From positions 6,065,561 to 6,129,560 of the forward strand of contig NC_019867.2 in NCBI RefSeq assembly GCF_002234675.1: a stretch of 64,000 nt of DNA, in the 5' to 3' direction. How positions within the stretch are numbered: the stretch's first letter is position 1; each line of letters begins with the position of its first letter. Positions 61,101 through 64,000 of this stretch are shown piece by piece. This DNA comes from Oryzias latipes (taxonomy: Eukaryota > Chordata > Actinopteri > Beloniformes > Adrianichthyidae). A program made the position numbers and the translations under genes. The notes beneath the pieces were generated by a model that saw nothing but the letters and a program-made list of their open reading frames with translations, ran no database searches and was not told where the DNA came from.

Positions 61101-63110
61101 TCATCCAGGAGATTAGTATGAGGTGTTCTGATGCTGCTTGGCACTAAACATGCACCTGAACTCACCACATGTGAGGTAAAAAAAATAGGATTACGTCGAG
61201 AAAAATGAAAAAATTATTTGAATCTTTAGTGAACTTACTGGTGTGTTTGCCATTCACATTGGATGTTTACAATTGTTGTAGTATCATTTAAAATTCAACA
61301 TAAAGGATTATAGCTTAGAGATTTGAGAATTATTTGCTTTAAAACAAGCAGAACAAGAGTTTTAAAACATTTATACCCTTTGGAATAAATCTTTGGAAGC
61401 TCATTGTATATAGTTTTTATGATATTTTTACATATTTTGCCTTTATACATTTTTTAAATGTATCTAATCTTTGTTATAAAACATTAAAAGCCCATCAAGT
61501 TGACTGTTGTTGTGATGTTGGGCTATAAAAATGAAATTGAATTGAATTAAAATTAAAATTGAACTATGAAAAAAACTGTTAAATCTCAATTTTTGTGATT
61601 TTTCACAGTAAAAAATTGTCAAATTTAGTCCTAGAATGTGGGGTTTTTTTTGGACAGTTTCCAGTTCATCGTGGAATTATTGTGTTAAATAATGAAATAT
61701 ATTTCTAAAAAAAAAAGGTGTGGTTGTACTAAAAAGATGGATATGAAGCTTTTCCACAAACAAACAAATTGCAAAAAAAAAAGAAAAATTAAAAACTGCT
61801 CAAAAAGGTCCTGAACTACTAAGGGTGGTTTGAAGTCCACAGATTTATATTCAATGTTTGTTTGAAGCCAAAACAAAAATCTTGTTTTTCTTTTTTTTTT
61901 TTTTATCAAAAGGATTCATTGAAAACTATGAAACATTCAGTAAGTAACAGCTGCCAGAGCGCAACACTAAAATCAGCACAGAGCCGCTAAAAACCAGCAT
62001 GAACCCTTCACACATAAGAGTGACTCTTCATCAGGTGGAGCTGCTGGAGCCTGATGCTGGAGGTCACAGGAGGGAACAGGAAGCCTTCAGAACTTGGTGC
62101 ATGACAGCTTATTTTTGTGAACAACATAAAAATAACAAACCTTTGCAGGCGTCTCTAAATCAGAGTTTTCCTGAGACAAATGATAAATGATAGAACTCAT
62201 CACGTGTTGATTCATTTAAACACTCTAATGAACTCATCAGAGACGAAAAGTGTCCAAACTGTTCAGGAAGACAATAGAATTGAAAGCTCATCAAGGTCAG
62301 CTGAGCAAGTTTTGGAACAGATAACGTTAAAGCAAGACAAACAAAATTAAAGACATTTGAAGGTCTAAAGTTTCAAGGCAATCAAGAATAAAATGTATCA
62401 GCAGCAACGATAAAGAGGCTCTTGGTGCTGCATTCTTAGTCCTTTGTGATCTGATGGCCATCACACAGTGCCGACACACACACACACACACACACACGAT
62501 TGCATGCACTGTCCCAGGAGAAGGTCCTCTCAATGACATTACTGCACGCTCCAATTCAATTATGTGAATGGAATTTACAAAAGAATAAAATGCAGGGACC
62601 AGACCAACCGAAAGCAGCAGAGTTGGAGATGATTCAACATCTCCAAGGCTCAGATGGTTTTCTGCTATGTGGGTCTCTAGAGAAAAGAAGAACCTGCAGA
62701 TATTTTTTTTGTTTTGTTTTGTTTTCTGAGCAACACGCTCATTTCAAAACCACAAAATCACAGTTTATTTTGCTGTGAGAAAAACACACCATAAACAGGT
62801 TATTCTGCAGCAGCCTCCTATATTTATTACCTTACTGATTGTTTGCCCACTAAATCCCTGCAGAACCTCTAATTTGACTCATTGGAACTTTTTTCACTTT
62901 GTCGTCTACTTTGCATGAAGTGAGGGCTTCAAACCATAACCAGCTGGTGTGTTCAGGTGACCCTCAGAAACAGGAGTGCGTGCGTTCTGTGAGCTCACCT
63001 GCCAGGATGGCTTTTCCCGGGTGGGTTAACTTCGCCTTTCCAGCCGGCGCCGCCGCCGCCAGACACCGCGGTCTGGAGAAAGGGTTGAAAAAGGAGCCAC
63101 GATCTTGCAT
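46051..63110 (-). CDS. slc25a1: Mitochondrial citrate (tricarboxylate) carrier, complete, nine coding exons
   Basis: Inner-membrane carrier exchanging mitochondrial citrate for cytosolic malate, supplying acetyl-CoA for lipid synthesis. Exons on the minus strand: 63110-62999, 54076-53969, 53260-53161, 48016-47878, 47426-47342, 47217-47113, 46954-46839, 46543-46470, 46165-46051; phases fit and the total is 317 codons (human 311). All three carrier signatures are present: FPTEYVK (repeat 1), CPMETVK (repeat 2), [11 protein letters not shown] (repeat 3). Other matches are [58 protein letters not shown] and [20 protein letters not shown]. The N-terminus before the carrier fold ([15 protein letters not shown], then [20 protein letters not shown]) resembles the family's short leader. 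Introns 1, 2 and 3 are large and hold most repeats. Confidence 0.97.
46470..46543 (-). CDS. slc25a1: slc25a1 coding exon 8
   Basis: Reads [20 protein letters not shown] then EGLA; donor GTAAGT. Confidence 0.93.
46839..46954 (-). CDS. slc25a1: slc25a1 coding exon 7
   Basis: Reads [20 protein letters not shown] then [18 protein letters not shown], with the third carrier signature. Confidence 0.96.
47113..47217 (-). CDS. slc25a1: slc25a1 coding exon 6
   Basis: Reads [20 protein letters not shown] then [14 protein letters not shown]. Confidence 0.95.
47342..47426 (-). CDS. slc25a1: slc25a1 coding exon 5
   Basis: Reads [20 protein letters not shown] then VREIVRSQ. Confidence 0.95.
47878..48016 (-). 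CDS. slc25a1: slc25a1 coding exon 4
   Basis: Reads [20 protein letters not shown], then [20 protein letters not shown] and TVK, with the second carrier signature. Confidence 0.95.
48106..48308 (-). mobile_element. 203-bp TTAA MITE, copy B
   Basis: Inverted relative to copy A. Opens CCCTTGTGCTATCCTAG after TTAA (48102-48105) and closes AGGATAGCACAAGGG, followed by TTAT, a mutated TTAA. Confidence 0.85.
49139..49270 (+). mobile_element. Retroposon fragment with tRNA-like head
   Basis: Reads GGCGGTGACACAGTGGTCGG, then GTCCTGGTTCTAATCTCGG (degraded B box) and GTGTGGAGTTTGCATGTTC, the 5' portion of the same repeat class whose 3' end is at 43655-44035. Confidence 0.65.
50838..50970. repeat. hAT-like repeat end
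   Basis: Contains AGTGTTTTTCAACCTTTTTT then GAGCCAAGGCCCACTTT, a phrase typical of hAT-derived repeats. Other end not located. Confidence 0.45.
53161..53260 (-). CDS. slc25a1: slc25a1 coding exon 3
   Basis: Reads [20 protein letters not shown] then [12 protein letters not shown]; phase 1 in, phase 2 out. Confidence 0.95.
53969..54076 (-). CDS. slc25a1: slc25a1 coding exon 2
   Basis: Reads [20 protein letters not shown] then [15 protein letters not shown], with the first carrier signature. Confidence 0.96.
54183..54596 (+). mobile_element. TTAA MITE family copy 5, internally deleted
   Basis: Opens TTAAAGGCTCTCTCCAATC and closes CGTAGTGGTTCTTTAA. About 200 bp shorter than the others; the decayed internal frame is missing. 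Confidence 0.8.
56640..57717 (+). mobile_element. TTAA MITE family copy 6, split by an insertion
   Basis: Opens TTAAAGTCCCACTCCGATCC. Its body resumes after an insertion at 56846-57303 and ends near CATTGGAGT. Best-preserved internal frame (57338 onward) with IQPYSFEP and SSDEENK. Confidence 0.83.
56846..57303. mobile_element. 458-bp insertion inside MITE copy 6
   Basis: Flanked by TGGAGGAAGCCT (56834-56845) and TGGAGGAGCCT (57304-57314), a likely target duplication. The insert itself is AT-rich and not recognised. Confidence 0.65.
58289..58373 (+). repeat. Retroposon 3' end with short GGATG tail
   Basis: Reads AACAGTAGCTGGGATAGGCT then CCAGCAGCCCATGACCCCGA, ending GGATGGAT; same repeat class as 43655-44035. 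Confidence 0.65.
59341..59385 (-). repeat. Short retroposon tail, reverse copy
   Basis: Reverse of the AATAAAGTTTTATT-type end seen at 4803 and 8495. Confidence 0.4.
61500..61560 (+). repeat. L2-like retroposon tail
   Basis: Reads GTTGTGATGTTGGGCTATAA then AATGAAATTGAATTGAATT, a fish L2-like retroposon end. Confidence 0.55.
62476..62499. repeat. (CA)n microsatellite
   Basis: Twelve uninterrupted CA units in slc25a1 intron 1. Confidence 0.9.
62999..63110 (-). CDS. slc25a1: slc25a1 coding exon 1
   Basis: Starts [20 protein letters not shown] and ends [15 protein letters not shown]; donor GTGAGC. The antisense strand has an open frame that is a shadow. Confidence 0.92.
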
Positions 63111-63350
63111 AGTTACTCCGTGAAATCTGAGGAAAACCACTTTTTTCCCCTCTTAAAGTGAGGTGAGGTGGGTCTAAAAACGCTGCGCCGTCCTGCCGGC
63201 GCGCCCTGGATGCAGGTGATCTCCGCTGCGCGCAGACGCTCTCCCGGATCTCTCGGTTGACAGTGGGCGGACACTCTTGAGGAAGTTGGGATCAACTACT
63301 TTCAATAAATGTTGTCTGTAACCATGGTAACGCCGGGGCTGAGCTACAGG
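63111..63350 (-). promoter_or_regulatory. slc25a1: CpG-rich slc25a1 5' region
   Basis: GC-rich with many CpG, including TGCCGGCGCGCCCTGG and CTGCGCGCAGACGC (about 63191-63245), immediately upstream of the start codon. Expected site of a housekeeping-type promoter and 5' UTR. Confidence 0.6.
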
Positions 63351-63408
63351 GGATCCAATGAAGCTTGACTGCTCCTCTTGATTTTTAACGTTACGGTTGC
63401 AAAAAATG

Positions 63409-63429
63409 AAAAAAAAAAAAAAAAAAAAA
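63409..63429. repeat. Poly(A) tract
   Basis: About 20 consecutive A; may be a retroposon scar, but no body was identified. Confidence 0.85.
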
Positions 63430-63747
63430 TCAGAACAGATTTTCCAGGTACATGGAATTAAACTGCATTCAGAGATGATTTTAAATATATTTCAGAAAAG
63501 TTAAAAACTACAATGGTGCAAAAGGGATAAATTAAATAGTTAAGTAAAGCATAAAAGGGGTGGGAATTCCAAGCAAATAACTTAACTCTTTTTGACAAAC
63601 TACACATTTAATAGTTTTGGTGTGTCATGTAATAAAGTACAAATATGAATAATTAGAGGCCTAATGGTAACATTAACATGTGTCGTAGGTCTTTTACCTC
63701 TAGTTTTCCCAATTAAGTTGTAATTAATCATCAAAAATCTGATATAA

Positions 63748-63962
63748 ATCTTCGGGGGGGCGAAAAAAAGACCCGTCACCCTCTGCGGGTGTTTCTCACC
63801 CAAGCTCGGGTCCTCTACCAGAGGCCTGGGAGCTGGAGGGTCCAGCGCAGTAACCTCTCTGTTCCTAGCACTGCGCTTTTCTCTGCTGAGATGTCTGATA
63901 TCTGCTGTAGCCACTCCTCCAGTTTTGGGAGGCACCACAGGTGAAGGTGACAGTGGTGACAA
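63748..63962 (-). mobile_element. R2/R4-group LINE 3' end, second copy
   Basis: On the minus strand reads as the LINE C-terminus (EEWLQQISDISAEKSAVLGT, then LQLPGLW) and ends with the same hairpin-like ACCCGCAGAGGGTGACGGGT and T run as the copy at 22388-23338. Truncated to about 0.2 kb. Confidence 0.75.
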
Positions 63963-64000
63963 ATTTACTTGGATTTTGTTTATTTGGAAGCTTAATTATA

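Larger units (their letters stand above)
54077..62998 (-). other. slc25a1: slc25a1 intron 1 (8.9 kb)
   Basis: Holds two TTAA MITE copies (54183-54596 and 56640-57717), retroposon tails at 58289-58373, 59341-59385 and 61500-61560, and a (CA)n run at 62476-62499. Stretches 54597-56639, 57718-58288 and 59390-61500 show no gene. The open frames at about 59613-60080 have no family resemblance. Confidence 0.55.

Overview
The window is vertebrate nuclear DNA, almost certainly from a ray-finned (teleost) fish. The genes are split by GT-AG introns. Their proteins match vertebrate families closely, and the AT-rich introns carry typical fish repeats: an R2/R4-group LINE, Rex3/RTE-like LINE ends with GATG tails, tRNA-derived SINEs and TTAA-flanked MITEs. 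Exons were placed by eye from splice sites, reading frame and remembered vertebrate orthologues; no alignment program was run. Species cannot be fixed from this sequence alone.

Layout. (1) 108-2910, plus strand: complete serpind1 (heparin cofactor II), six coding exons, 505 codons. (2) 3524-14513, minus strand: the first 19 coding exons (about 758 codons) of pi4ka, the type III phosphatidylinositol 4-kinase alpha. The kinase-domain exons lie off the left edge, so serpind1 is nested antisense in a pi4ka intron, as in other vertebrates. (3) 14514-14880: a short GC-rich interval with a CRE palindrome, the likely shared divergent promoter of pi4ka and snap29. (4) 16578-19713, plus: complete snap29, five coding exons, 258 codons. 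(5) 25334-41247, minus: complete sbspon-like gene (somatomedin B plus thrombospondin type 1), five coding exons, 263 codons. (6) 46051-63110, minus: complete slc25a1 (mitochondrial citrate carrier), nine coding exons, 317 codons, with a CpG-rich 5' end. The pi4ka-serpind1-snap29-slc25a1 group recalls human 22q11.2; the sbspon-like gene between snap29 and slc25a1 is not part of that human cluster as I know it.

The genes do not form a pathway. They are a conserved syntenic block: a secreted thrombin inhibitor, a plasma-membrane lipid kinase, a SNARE, a secreted matrix protein and a mitochondrial carrier. Introns and gaps hold most of the unusual material. This includes six copies of a TTAA-bounded repeat with about 15-bp inverted termini and a decayed reading frame, a 1107-bp foldback element with 6-bp target duplications and splice-like internal sites, two copies of a 0.2-kb TTAA MITE, a SINE with a perfect 19-bp target duplication, and two opposed copies of an R2/R4-group LINE 3' end. 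One real anomaly inside a gene is an apparent one-base insertion in pi4ka coding exon 2. I found no evidence of a new multi-gene system; the best candidates for something undescribed are the two transposon families.
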